A stretch of DNA of 38,153 bases from an uncultured Flavobacteriales bacterium (GTDB lineage Bacteria > Bacteroidota > Bacteroidia > Flavobacteriales_D > Crocinitomicaceae), in assembly GCA_943789205.1 (NCBI GenBank), contig CALSTG010000001.1, forward strand, positions 696,182 through 734,334. The letters are read 5' to 3'. A model generated the notes under the pieces. The model did not search any database, was not told the DNA's origin, and saw nothing but the letters and a program-made list of their open reading frames with translations. The translations under genes and the position numbers were made by a program. The number at the start of each line of letters is the position of its first letter. Within the stretch, counting starts at the first letter, position 1. Below are positions 9,156 through 17,964 of the stretch, in pieces.

Positions 9156-9980
9156 ATGAGTAAAAAAACATTTATTGTACCCCATGACTTTACAAAAGTA
9201 GCAGATATTGCACTTGAACATGCAATTGCAACTGCGAAACCTTTAGATGCTGAAGTTCAATTACTTCATGTTGTATCGAAACAAAATCAAATTCACGAGG
9301 CCAATATTAAGTTAGAAGAAATCGTAGAGAAATTCAATTCTCATGGTGTTGATTTAATTCCGAATGTTAGAATTGGTAGTATTTTTGAGGATATTGGAGA
9401 CTTTGCAGCCGAGCATGAAGCCAAACTTATCTTTATGGGGACACATGGTGCTCATGGTTGGCAACATGTTACAGGCAGTCATGCGCTCAAAGTGGTGACA
9501 AACTCTTCAGTTCCATTTATCATTGTTCAAGAAAAAGTCGTTAAACCAACAGGTTATGATTCCATAGTAGTACCTATGGATTTGAATAAAGAGACCAAAC
9601 AAAAACTAACAATCGTATCAAGACTTGCAAAATATTTTGACTCTATGGTGCATGTTGTTATACCTGATGAAAGTGATGATTTTCTTAAGCACCAAGTGAA
9701 ATCAAATATCGTGTTCGCCAAGAGATTCTTTAAAGACAGAGGCGTAGATATGAAGCATTCCATTATTTCCAGAAACGGATTTGATAAAGAAGTTGTGAAA
9801 TATGCTGTTTCTGTAGACGCTGATCTTATTGCTATAATGAATCTAAATAAAGGAAATCTTTTTAATGTTATTTCCTCAAACTACGAACAATACATCATTA
9901 CAAATGATGCGTTAATCCCTGCACTAATTGTAAATCCAGTTTACAAAGAAGGATATGGTCAAAGCATTATGTTTAGCTAA
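9156..9980 (+). CDS. Universal stress protein, tandem UspA domains
   Basis: 274 residues counted from ATG 9156; an in-frame TTG at 9138 lies within the promoter and is rejected. Two UspA domains of the Rossmann-like fold are present, about 1-125 and 135-270. The first starts with the classical KTFIVPHDFTKVADIALEHA and has an ATP-loop-like GTHG at 95-98 with GS at 107-108, one residue shorter in spacing than the usual G-x2-G-x9-G(S/T). The second (YDSIVVPMDLNKETKQK) lacks a clear ATP loop and may be structural. Tandem Usp proteins respond to starvation and stress, but the molecular role is undefined. fbp follows 48 bases later, so the three genes Usp-fbp-mfd may be co-transcribed. Confidence 0.9.
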   Translation: MSKKTFIVPHDFTKVADIALEHAIATAKPLDAEVQLLHVVSKQNQIHEANIKLEEIVEKFNSHGVDLIPNVRIGSIFEDIGDFAAEHEAKLIFMGTHGAHGWQHVTGSHALKVVTNSSVPFIIVQEKVVKPTGYDSIVVPMDLNKETKQKLTIVSRLAKYFDSMVHVVIPDESDDFLKHQVKSNIVFAKRFFKDRGVDMKHSIISRNGFDKEVVKYAVSVDADLIAIMNLNKGNLFNVISSNYEQYIITNDALIPALIVNPVYKEGYGQSIMFS

Positions 9981-10028
9981 ACCCATATTCAAAAGCAATA
10001 GATCTAACTTAAAACAAAGTCATTCAGC

Positions 10029-11015
10029 ATGACGATTCATGATTTTTTTGAGGCGGAATATTCCGATTCAGCAAACCAGAGAAATATTTGGTCTGTATTA
10101 AATGCGATTACAAAAGCAGCTGTTTCAGTAAGTGATGATTTAAAAAAAGCAGCATTACTTGAAAACGTTTTGGGTGCTCAAGGTGGTCAGAACATTCAAG
10201 GGGAAGATCAACAAAAACTTGATGTTATCGCAGACCTTGCATTTATTGAAGCGTTTAAAAGTTGTGGTGCTGTTACAGGTATAGGCTCTGAAGAAAATGA
10301 AGCCTTCGTCTCATTTGATACAGAAACCTCTAAAAAAGCTGATTATGTTGTTTTATTCGACCCCTTAGATGGCTCAAGTAATATTGATGTAAATGTTTCT
10401 GTTGGAACTATATTTTCAATATACAGAAGGCTTTCCATGTCCGGAGAGAGCACAAATCTGAGTGACTTTCTGCAACCTGGGTCGGAACAAAGTATCGCAG
10501 GTTATGTTTTATATGGAACATCAACCATGCTTGTTTTATCATGGGGAGAGGGTGTTCATGGATTCACATTGGATCCGGATACTAATTTATTCACACTATC
10601 GCATCGAGACATGAAAATGCCATTATCCAGCAGACTATATTCGATGAATGAAGGCAACATCAAAGAATGTGAGCCTGGTGTAGCTGAATATATAGCATAT
10701 TGTCAGAGTCAAGAAAATGACTTCAATGGACCATACTCAGGTCGTTATATTGGATCATTAGTTGCTGATTTTCATAGGAGTTTAATTAAAGGAGGCATCT
10801 ATATATACCCCAATGTTCCTGCAGCTCCTAAGGGAAGACTCAGACTGTTATACGAATGCAATCCATTAGCATTTATAGCTGAGCAGGCAGGAGGTATGGC
10901 TACAACTGGTAGAAAAAGAATATTAGAAATAGAACCTGAAGCACTGCATGAGCGCGCACCTCTTTTTATAGGATCTAAAAGCATGGTGGAAAAAGCGATG
11001 AGTTTTATAAGCTAA
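10029..11015 (+). CDS. fbp: Class I fructose-1,6-bisphosphatase
   Basis: 328 residues, normal length. The enzyme hydrolyses fructose 1,6-bisphosphate to fructose 6-phosphate, the committed step of gluconeogenesis, in the cytoplasm. Diagnostic motifs are KLDVIAD at 63-69, the metal-binding GSEENE at 86-91, DPLDGSSNID at 111-120 followed by VNVSVGTIFSIYRR, then RYIGSLVADFHRSLIKGG and the substrate-site RLRLLYECNPLAFIAEQAGG. All metal ligands expected for the family appear intact. The stop is separated by one base from the start of mfd, so the two are translated from one message. Confidence 0.96.
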   Translation: MTIHDFFEAEYSDSANQRNIWSVLNAITKAAVSVSDDLKKAALLENVLGAQGGQNIQGEDQQKLDVIADLAFIEAFKSCGAVTGIGSEENEAFVSFDTETSKKADYVVLFDPLDGSSNIDVNVSVGTIFSIYRRLSMSGESTNLSDFLQPGSEQSIAGYVLYGTSTMLVLSWGEGVHGFTLDPDTNLFTLSHRDMKMPLSSRLYSMNEGNIKECEPGVAEYIAYCQSQENDFNGPYSGRYIGSLVADFHRSLIKGGIYIYPNVPAAPKGRLRLLYECNPLAFIAEQAGGMATTGRKRILEIEPEALHERAPLFIGSKSMVEKAMSFIS

Positions 11016-11016
11016 T

Positions 11017-14000
11017 ATGAATCTGAAGAGCTTTAATAACTTTTCTTTAGAACATCCAAAGGTTCTCGAAACCTTAAAAGTCATTGAAAGAGCTCAAGCT
11101 AAAATCAATTGGTCAGGAATTGTCGGTTCCTCTAAATCAATTTATGCAGCGGCATGTGCCAGTCAATGCCCGGGTCACCACGTTTTTATACTCGACAACA
11201 AAGAAGACGCCGCCTATTTTTTAAATGATTTACAAGGCCTCTATCCAAATGATAAACGGTTGGTTTTTTATCCTGCATCACACAAATCACCCTACCAAAT
11301 TGAGGATACCGATAACGCGAGTGTTGTAGCAAGAACAGAAGCACTAAAAAAATTAAGTAGTCAAAAGAATTGCTGGGTCGTCACCTACCCTGAGGCATTA
11401 TTCGAAATGGTACTATCGCATAGAAAACTACTATCGAATACAATGAAAATAGAGGTTGACAAAACCTATTCCATTGACTTTATAAATGAGCTGTTATTGG
11501 AGTACAATTTTGAGCAGGTTAATTACGTATATGAACCTGGGCAATATTCCATTCGAGGCGGTATTGTTGATGTTTTTTCGTTTGCTGCAGACACACCATA
11601 TCGAATTGAATTTTTCGGCAATGAAGTAGAATCGATACGTACTTTCGATGCCTCAACTCAGCTCTCAATCAGCAGTCATTCTTTTTTTAGTATTGTACCA
11701 AACATTCAAGGAGCATTGCTTGTAAAAGGTATGGATTCATTTTTTCAATACCTAAAAGGTGAAAAGGTCTTATGGATAGATTCTGTAGAGCGCACTGCTG
11801 CCAGAATTCAAAAAGAATTTGAAAAAGCACAAGTCATCTTCGAAGAACTTGAGCATAAAGAGCAAGTTAGTATTCCAGATCAAATGTTTCTCAATGCTCA
11901 TGCTTGTCTTACCGTTTTTGAGCAAGCAAAAGTTGTAGAGTTCAATAACCTAAAATACTACAACAATTCACAAATTGTAGAATTTGAGCTTAAACCACAA
12001 CCTAGTTTCAATAAAAACTTCGACCTATTAAAAGAAGACCTATTAAAGCATCAGCAAAAGAAATTTATAAATTTTTTGTTTTCAAATCAGCCAAAACAAA
12101 TTGAGCGGCTCTATCAAATATTTGAGGATATTGATGCCGCCGTTGAATTCACTCCTCTTAACACAGCCCTTCATGAAGGTTTCATTTGTAAGGAATCTAA
12201 GATGGTATGCTACACCGATCATCAAATCTTTGAGCGCTATCATAGATTTAGACTAAAAGAAGGTTTCAGGCAAGCAAAACAAGCCCTTACCCTTAAGGAG
12301 ATTTATAATCTTCAAAAAGGTGACTACGTCACTCACATTGATCATGGTGTGGGTCAATTTTCTGGACTTGAAACCATTGATGTTAATGGCAAACCACAAG
12401 AAACGATTCGCTTAATTTATAAAGAGGGTGATGTATTATATGTTGGTATCCATTCTCTACATAGAATATCAAAATTCACAGGTAAGGATGGTTCCGTTCC
12501 AAAGATGAATAAACTGGGAACTCAGACATGGAATACCCTTAAAAATAAGACAAAGAAAAAAATTAAAGAGCTCGCATTTGACCTCATAAAATTATACGCA
12601 AAAAGAAGAAGCCAACCTGGTTTTTCATTTACTCCAGACACCTACCTTCAAAATGAACTTGAAGCTTCTTTCATGTATGAAGACACACCAGACCAATACA
12701 AGGCAACTCAAGATGTCAAAAAGGACATGGAATCTAAAACACCAATGGATAGACTGATTTGCGGGGATGTTGGCTTTGGTAAAACTGAGGTTGCCATACG
12801 TGCTGCATTTAAGTCGGTAGCTGACAGTAAACAGGTTGCCATATTGGTTCCGACCACTATATTATCGCTCCAGCATTTTAGAAGCTTTAAAGAACGACTG
12901 AAGGAGTTTCCGTGCAATATTGATTACATCAATCGCTTCAAAAGCGCTAAGCAAGTCACCGAGACAATAAATAGACTCAAAAATGGGGAAATCGATATTT
13001 TAATTGGCACCCATGCAATTGTATCAAATAGAATCAAGTTTAAAGATCTCGGCCTAATGATTATTGATGAGGAACAAAAGTTTGGCGTATCTGTGAAAGA
13101 CAAACTCAAAACGCTAAGAACAACTGTAGACACGTTAACACTCACCGCAACACCAATCCCGAGAACACTTCAATTCTCCTTAATGGGTGCAAGAGACCTA
13201 AGTATCATCAATACACCTCCTCCAAATAGACAACCCGTCCTTACGGAAATCATAACCTTTAATGAAGAAATACTTCGTGATACAATTTCCTATGAGGTCT
13301 CGCGTGGAGGACAAGTCTTTTTTGTAAATAATAGAATTTCTAACATTAAGGAGATTGCGGGTATGATTCAAAGATTATGTCCAGGAATTAAGGTAGGGAT
13401 TGGACATGGACAAATGGATGGTAAGGTTCTTGAGCGTAACATGATGGATTTTATTGAAGGCAAGTATGATGTGTTAATTGCAACCACTATCATTGAGTCG
13501 GGCATTGATATTTCAAACGCAAATACGATAATCATTAATGATGCTCAAAATTTTGGCTTAAGTGACCTTCATCAACTTCGAGGACGCGTTGGTAGAAGTA
13601 ATAAAAAAGCATTTTGTTATCTAATCGCACCTAAAACTACAGTGCTCACATCAGAAGCGCGGAAAAGACTTGAAGCTTTAGTTCAGTTTTCAGATCTAGG
13701 TTCAGGATTCAATATCGCTATGAAAGATTTAGACATTCGTGGCGCAGGTAATATGCTAGGTGGTGAACAGAGTGGTTTTATTTCTGAGATTGGATTTGAA
13801 ATGTATCAAAAAATCTTAAATGAAGCCATGAAAGAGCTTCGAGAAAAAGAATTTAAAGAGCTTTTTAATGAACGGACAAGTGACCAGCTCACAACCTATG
13901 CCTCTGAATGTGTATTTGAGACAGACTACGAGGTTCGCATTCCTGACGATTATGTAAATGATGTAGCTGAAAGACTCAGCCTTTATCAAGAACTGGATAA

Positions 14001-14361
14001 CATTGAGAATATTGAGGAATTAAATGCTTTTGGTGTTCGATTAAAAGATCGTTTTGGGCCAATCCCAAAACAAGTAGAAGAGCTCTTTTTTTCTTTTGAA
14101 TTGCGCTGGATGGCAAAAAAGATGGGGCTGGAACGTTTAGTTATTAAGTCTGAAAAGATGGTATGTTCCTTTATCTCTGATACAGATTCTTCATTCTATA
14201 AATCTGAATTGTTTACAGAGATTTTAGAACAAATAACCAACCAAGGTAAAGGCTACAGGTTAATTCAAAAGCAAGAAAAGTTGAGACTGATCATAGAACC
14301 AATTGCAGATATACGTGAAGCATCAGCAAAACTTGAGATCTTGCATAAAAAAAAGAGCTAA
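11017..14361 (+). CDS. mfd: Transcription-repair coupling factor Mfd
   Basis: 1114 residues, close to the family norm. Mfd removes RNA polymerase stalled at DNA lesions and recruits UvrA. Domains in order: a UvrB-like N-terminal module (about 1-350, including YEPGQYSIRGGIVDVFSFAA); the RNA-polymerase-interacting CarD-like domain about 430-490 (LQKGDYVTHIDHGVGQFSG); the RecG-like translocase with Walker A GDVGFGKT at 583-590, DEEQ box at 684-687 and motif VI QLRGRVGRS near 853; DIRGAGNMLGGEQSG near 905; and the C-terminal TRCF regulatory domain to the end. The gene starts one base after fbp. It ends 4 bases before the convergent lipoprotein gene, with no terminator hairpin between them. Confidence 0.97.
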   Translation: MNLKSFNNFSLEHPKVLETLKVIERAQAKINWSGIVGSSKSIYAAACASQCPGHHVFILDNKEDAAYFLNDLQGLYPNDKRLVFYPASHKSPYQIEDTDNASVVARTEALKKLSSQKNCWVVTYPEALFEMVLSHRKLLSNTMKIEVDKTYSIDFINELLLEYNFEQVNYVYEPGQYSIRGGIVDVFSFAADTPYRIEFFGNEVESIRTFDASTQLSISSHSFFSIVPNIQGALLVKGMDSFFQYLKGEKVLWIDSVERTAARIQKEFEKAQVIFEELEHKEQVSIPDQMFLNAHACLTVFEQAKVVEFNNLKYYNNSQIVEFELKPQPSFNKNFDLLKEDLLKHQQKKFINFLFSNQPKQIERLYQIFEDIDAAVEFTPLNTALHEGFICKESKMVCYTDHQIFERYHRFRLKEGFRQAKQALTLKEIYNLQKGDYVTHIDHGVGQFSGLETIDVNGKPQETIRLIYKEGDVLYVGIHSLHRISKFTGKDGSVPKMNKLGTQTWNTLKNKTKKKIKELAFDLIKLYAKRRSQPGFSFTPDTYLQNELEASFMYEDTPDQYKATQDVKKDMESKTPMDRLICGDVGFGKTEVAIRAAFKSVADSKQVAILVPTTILSLQHFRSFKERLKEFPCNIDYINRFKSAKQVTETINRLKNGEIDILIGTHAIVSNRIKFKDLGLMIIDEEQKFGVSVKDKLKTLRTTVDTLTLTATPIPRTLQFSLMGARDLSIINTPPPNRQPVLTEIITFNEEILRDTISYEVSRGGQVFFVNNRISNIKEIAGMIQRLCPGIKVGIGHGQMDGKVLERNMMDFIEGKYDVLIATTIIESGIDISNANTIIINDAQNFGLSDLHQLRGRVGRSNKKAFCYLIAPKTTVLTSEARKRLEALVQFSDLGSGFNIAMKDLDIRGAGNMLGGEQSGFISEIGFEMYQKILNEAMKELREKEFKELFNERTSDQLTTYASECVFETDYEVRIPDDYVNDVAERLSLYQELDNIENIEELNAFGVRLKDRFGPIPKQVEELFFSFELRWMAKKMGLERLVIKSEKMVCSFISDTDSSFYKSELFTEILEQITNQGKGYRLIQKQEKLRLIIEPIADIREASAKLEILHKKKS

Positions 14362-14365
14362 CTCA

Positions 14366-14845
14366 TTAATTGTAATCCGGACCAATATATTCAAGACATG
14401 GATATAGATTTGTGTAACATCTATTCTTGAGTCTGAGCTCAAATTTAACGGAATCATTTTCTACTTCAAATGTCCCATCAGCAATACCTTTCCAATCTTT
14501 AACACATGTATCTCCGATGAATTTATAAAGATTACGATTTAAATTAAGAAGTGTTTTTTTTATAGTCTCTAAATCTTGCGACTTTTCCATTTGATACCAA
14601 TTGTAAGTGCCTTTTGCTAATTTCACAGTTGCTCTTCCGCTTTCATCAAGCGCAACTAAAATAGAATCTCTAGCACCAACAATAATCACCTGGCCATCAA
14701 AAGGAGATAAGTTAACTACCTCAATAGATTGAGGCGGCGCTCCTCCACAGTGAGACGCTTCAACGGAGACAAGAAACTTGATAGGTGACATGCAACCAAC
14801 AAGAGAAACTAAACTCAGCGATAAAAAGCATATTATTTGTTTCAT
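14366..14845 (-). CDS. Hypothetical lipoprotein
   Basis: 159 residues. A lipoprotein signal peptide (MKQIICFLSLSLVSLVGC) has a lipobox LVGC with the acylated cysteine at 18. The mature part has a short beta-rich region resembling a peptidase-regulatory fold (VVNLSPFDGQVIIVGARDSI, ATVKLAKGTYNWYQM), then a charged helical stretch and a Cys-containing end (CVKDW, CYTNLYPCLEYIG). I do not recognise the family. Its ATG overlaps the stop of the DXR-like gene (ATGA), so the two are translationally coupled, but this does not reveal a function. Confidence 0.75.
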   Translation of the reverse strand: MKQIICFLSLSLVSLVGCMSPIKFLVSVEASHCGGAPPQSIEVVNLSPFDGQVIIVGARDSILVALDESGRATVKLAKGTYNWYQMEKSQDLETIKKTLLNLNRNLYKFIGDTCVKDWKGIADGTFEVENDSVKFELRLKNRCYTNLYPCLEYIGPDYN

Positions 14846-15993
14846 TTGATCAATTTTAAAGTTTGTTCACAAGCAGTATGGTAGGTATTCATAAAATCAT
14901 CATAGCTTGGATTTGTTATGGTGTTATGCCCATTAAGCATCGTCTCATTGATTGATGCAATCTCCGTGAATTTTATTTGATCTTCAAGAAAAGCCTCGAC
15001 TGCAATCTTATTTGATGCATTCAAAACAGCAGAAAAAGCCCCTCCTTTTTCCAAAACTGAATATGCATGATTCAAATTTGGAAAATTTGTTTTATCAGGT
15101 TGCTTAAAAGAAAAATTAGGTTCGTCAAATAAATTGATGCGTGGTACGGAAACATCCATCCGATTCGGATAGCTCATAGCAAACTGTATAGAACGCATTA
15201 AATTAGAGGCGTCCATCTGTGCCTTTATACTGCCATCTGCAAATTCCACCAGTCCATTAATAACAAGAGGGTTATGAATTACAAGGTCAATTTGTTCAGG
15301 TTTCAAACCAAACAACCACCTTGCTTCAATCAGCTTAAAGCTATCATGAATCAATGTTGCAGTATTGACAAGATCATAAACATTTGACGTTCCTTTATTT
15401 ATTATTTTTTCTGCTGAAATTTCATTTAACTGCGCAACCGTGAATCCTTCAAATTGACCTCCTGAAGAAGTCAAATACAGCTTCTGTATTTTATTATGAA
15501 ACTCCCCCAACATACTTTGGAAAATTGAAGAATGACTCGGGTCGACAGGATAGATATTAACTCCATTTTGCTCAGCAAGTCCAGTTATAAGACTTCCACA
15601 TATAACAAGTGACTCCTTATTTGCAAGTGCAATTTGCTTGCGCGTATGAATTGCAGCAATTGTTGGTGCTATTCCTGCAATCCCTTTGATTGCATTAAAG
15701 ACCAAATCAATATGTTGTGATTCAAGAACCTGACAAACTGCTGCTGCTCCGGTGTAAACATGAATATCTTCTTTCCAAAGAGCCTCAGAAACCTTTTTAT
15801 ATAGGGCCTTATTTTCAATTACCACGGTGTTAGGGAGTAATCTCAGGGACTGTTCAATTAATAGTTCGGCATTTGATGCTGCCGTCAGTACCTCAACTTC
15901 AAAATCATCCGGTAAGGAGGTCGCGATATTTAAAGCGGCTATTCCAATAGAGCCTGTAGAACCAAGAATAGCAATACCTTTTTTATTTGACAT
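14842..15993 (-). CDS. dxr: 1-deoxy-D-xylulose-5-phosphate reductoisomerase (DXR) homologue with a degenerate active site
   Basis: 383 residues, normal DXR length. DXR makes 2-C-methylerythritol 4-phosphate in the non-mevalonate isoprenoid pathway. The NADPH half is well kept: GSTGSIG at 11-17, NAIKGIAGIAPT at 100-111 and LANKESLV at 123-130. The catalytic half is not. Against E. coli DXR, the metal ligands D150/E152/E231 become D151, S153 (PVDPSHSSIF) and K220. The N227-K228 pair becomes H216-D217, and the HPNW substrate motif is absent. The flanks resume with LIEARWLFGLKPEQID at 221-236 and a normal C-terminal domain. Other frames in this stretch hit stops, so a hidden frameshift does not explain it. 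Probably inactive as a DXR, or with another function. It may be translated with the following lipoprotein. Confidence 0.85.
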   Translation of the reverse strand: MSNKKGIAILGSTGSIGIAALNIATSLPDDFEVEVLTAASNAELLIEQSLRLLPNTVVIENKALYKKVSEALWKEDIHVYTGAAAVCQVLESQHIDLVFNAIKGIAGIAPTIAAIHTRKQIALANKESLVICGSLITGLAEQNGVNIYPVDPSHSSIFQSMLGEFHNKIQKLYLTSSGGQFEGFTVAQLNEISAEKIINKGTSNVYDLVNTATLIHDSFKLIEARWLFGLKPEQIDLVIHNPLVINGLVEFADGSIKAQMDASNLMRSIQFAMSYPNRMDVSVPRINLFDEPNFSFKQPDKTNFPNLNHAYSVLEKGGAFSAVLNASNKIAVEAFLEDQIKFTEIASINETMLNGHNTITNPSYDDFMNTYHTACEQTLKLIK

Positions 15994-16014
15994 AAAACAA
16001 AAATAAGATTATCA

Positions 16015-16683
16015 TCACTTTAATGCGCCTAACGAACTCTTTTTAAAGATCGAAAGCAATCCAGAAACAATTAAATATTGGGCCAATAAATAAGTACACA
16101 TCACCCAAAATTTTGCATATTCAAAATCATCAATAAACAACCTTATAGAAAGTAAAGAATCTGAACAAACAAAACTCAATGCACCAAGAATAATCAAAAT
16201 AGAACCTTTGGACTTATTTACGCGGAGCAATAACATCGAGACCCATAACATTACACATATCGTCGTGGCATAAATCAGCACTGGAACTTTCATCCCCTCA
16301 AGGTTCGGCCATAAATATTTTAACAAAATAACTTCATAAATAAGAAGCCCAAAAAGCAAGTAGGTATATACTCCTTTCACAAAAACAGGTTTAGTCAGCT
16401 CATAAAAAATACTTATAAAAGCGAGATGAGCAATTAGGAATGAAGACAAACCAAGGATGAAGAATAGACTTCCTGCACTCATAAGAAAAACATCTCCCAG
16501 TGTAGAAAAAAACAAGGCTATTAAAAGCTTTTTATTTAAGTATTTAAAATCGGTAACACTAAATAAAAGTAATAACGAAGGCACCAAAAAAGGTTTAAAA
16601 TAAAAAGCAATATCCGTAAATTCTAAAAGAACAAGCAGCAGGTAAAAGATGAAAAACAGCCTAATAAACCAACGACCAATCAT
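16015..16683 (-). CDS. YhhN/TMEM86 family lysoplasmalogenase
   Basis: 222 residues, an integral membrane protein with about eight helices. The family pattern is visible: FKPFLVPSL near residue 30, ALFFSTLGDVFLM near 56-68 with the conserved Asp, and FILGLSSFLIAHLAFI near 75-90 with the conserved His. TMEM86B and its bacterial relatives hydrolyse the vinyl-ether bond of lysoplasmalogens, releasing an aldehyde and a glycerophospholipid. Its start overlaps the stop of the alkylglycerol-monooxygenase-like gene by 4 bases, so the two probably act on related ether lipids. The DXR homologue follows after 21 bases. Confidence 0.85.
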   Translation of the reverse strand: MIGRWFIRLFFIFYLLLVLLEFTDIAFYFKPFLVPSLLLLFSVTDFKYLNKKLLIALFFSTLGDVFLMSAGSLFFILGLSSFLIAHLAFISIFYELTKPVFVKGVYTYLLFGLLIYEVILLKYLWPNLEGMKVPVLIYATTICVMLWVSMLLLRVNKSKGSILIILGALSFVCSDSLLSIRLFIDDFEYAKFWVMCTYLLAQYLIVSGLLSIFKKSSLGALK

Positions 16684-17933
16684 TTAAAGGCGATAACTGC
16701 GTTGTTCTGACCGTCAGACCTATAAACAGAAAATGAAAAAAAGAATGCTATGCAGTGATAGCCTATAATAAAGGGCAAAATATTATGACCGAACCAATCT
16801 CCTGTCCAAACAAATATTAAAGACGTAGCAATCACTCGAAGCATTTCGATAATAAAATTCCACTTATGCTTATCCATTAAGTCAGTTAATGCGTAAATCG
16901 TTAGGAAAACATAAGAACCATAGGCCAAAATCTCATAAAAGCTCAAAGAACCAAGCCTTGCAAAAAGGTCCAATAAAAAAAACATAACAACAAACAAATG
17001 AGCGATACTCCAATACAACTCTGCTCTTGTCAAAACTGGTTTATATTTAGAAAAAGCGTATACATCTTCTATTTTTTTTATCGGATAGCTTTTGTCAAAG
17101 CCCTCTGGTCTCCATCCTGTTGGTCTAAACCAAATGGTCAGCTTATCAATGATTTTATGCGATCGCCAAGCATCCTGGATTAGAATAAATAAATGCTGAA
17201 AATTAATCTTGAATGGATTTCTCGTGTTAGCGGGTCTCGATATTCCATATACTGGAGGAACTTCATCCAACTCTTCTTGAAAGGTTCCAAAAATAAAATC
17301 CCAAAATATAAAAATTTGACTCAGGTTCTTATCTAAATACTCTGGGTTTATAGCATGATGAACGCGATGGTGCGAAGGAGTGACTAATATATATTCTATG
17401 ATTCCTAGCTTTCCAATATGTCTGGTATGGTACCAAAACTGCATAAATAAATGCAAAGGAAGTACAATAGATATTACCTCAGGAGGAACCCCCATGATAG
17501 CAGCAGGTATGAGCAAAAATGTAAAAAACTTAACAATTCCAGAGATTGGCTGTCTTAAAGCACATGCCAAATTAAACTCCTCACTACTATGATGGATCAC
17601 GTGCTGATTCCAAAAGAAATTAAGCTTGTGAGAAAACCTATGAGACCAATAACCATAAAAGTCAATAACAATAAAAGCAACTGCATAAACGATAAAACTA
17701 TTCTCTATCGTAAATAAAGCGAGCTTTCCATAAAACCATTGATAAGAAACTATACCAATTGACAATCCCATAACATCTCTTAAAACGTTTGTCATACCAG
17801 AACTTAAGCTAGATACAGCATCATCAAGAGGTACCGTATCATCATCTTTCCAATAACCATAAAGCTTTTCAAGAACTACAAGTACCAAAAATGCTGGCAT
17901 TGCAATAAGTAGTATTTTCCCGTATTCAACCAT
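16680..17933 (-). CDS. Sterol desaturase/fatty-acid hydroxylase family membrane protein, alkylglycerol monooxygenase-like
   Basis: 417 residues with several transmembrane helices and the eight-histidine di-iron site of the fatty acid hydroxylase superfamily: HRFSH at 98-102, HVIHH at 111-115, and SHHRVHH at 187-193, with further His in WYHTRH (167-172). Features typical of animal alkylglycerol monooxygenase (AGMO/TMEM195) are also present: HHSSEEFNLACALRQ, QFWYHT, and TPSHHRVHH followed by DKN and IFIFWDFIFGTF. AGMO cleaves the ether bond of alkylglycerols using tetrahydrobiopterin. The C-terminal 130 residues add extra membrane helices. The activity is inferred; a generic lipid or carotenoid hydroxylase cannot be excluded. 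The next gene, YhhN, overlaps its stop. Confidence 0.85.
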   Translation of the reverse strand: MVEYGKILLIAMPAFLVLVVLEKLYGYWKDDDTVPLDDAVSSLSSGMTNVLRDVMGLSIGIVSYQWFYGKLALFTIENSFIVYAVAFIVIDFYGYWSHRFSHKLNFFWNQHVIHHSSEEFNLACALRQPISGIVKFFTFLLIPAAIMGVPPEVISIVLPLHLFMQFWYHTRHIGKLGIIEYILVTPSHHRVHHAINPEYLDKNLSQIFIFWDFIFGTFQEELDEVPPVYGISRPANTRNPFKINFQHLFILIQDAWRSHKIIDKLTIWFRPTGWRPEGFDKSYPIKKIEDVYAFSKYKPVLTRAELYWSIAHLFVVMFFLLDLFARLGSLSFYEILAYGSYVFLTIYALTDLMDKHKWNFIIEMLRVIATSLIFVWTGDWFGHNILPFIIGYHCIAFFFSFSVYRSDGQNNAVIAFK

Positions 17934-17964
17934 AATTTAAGCAATGCCCTAAGTTACAAAGAAT

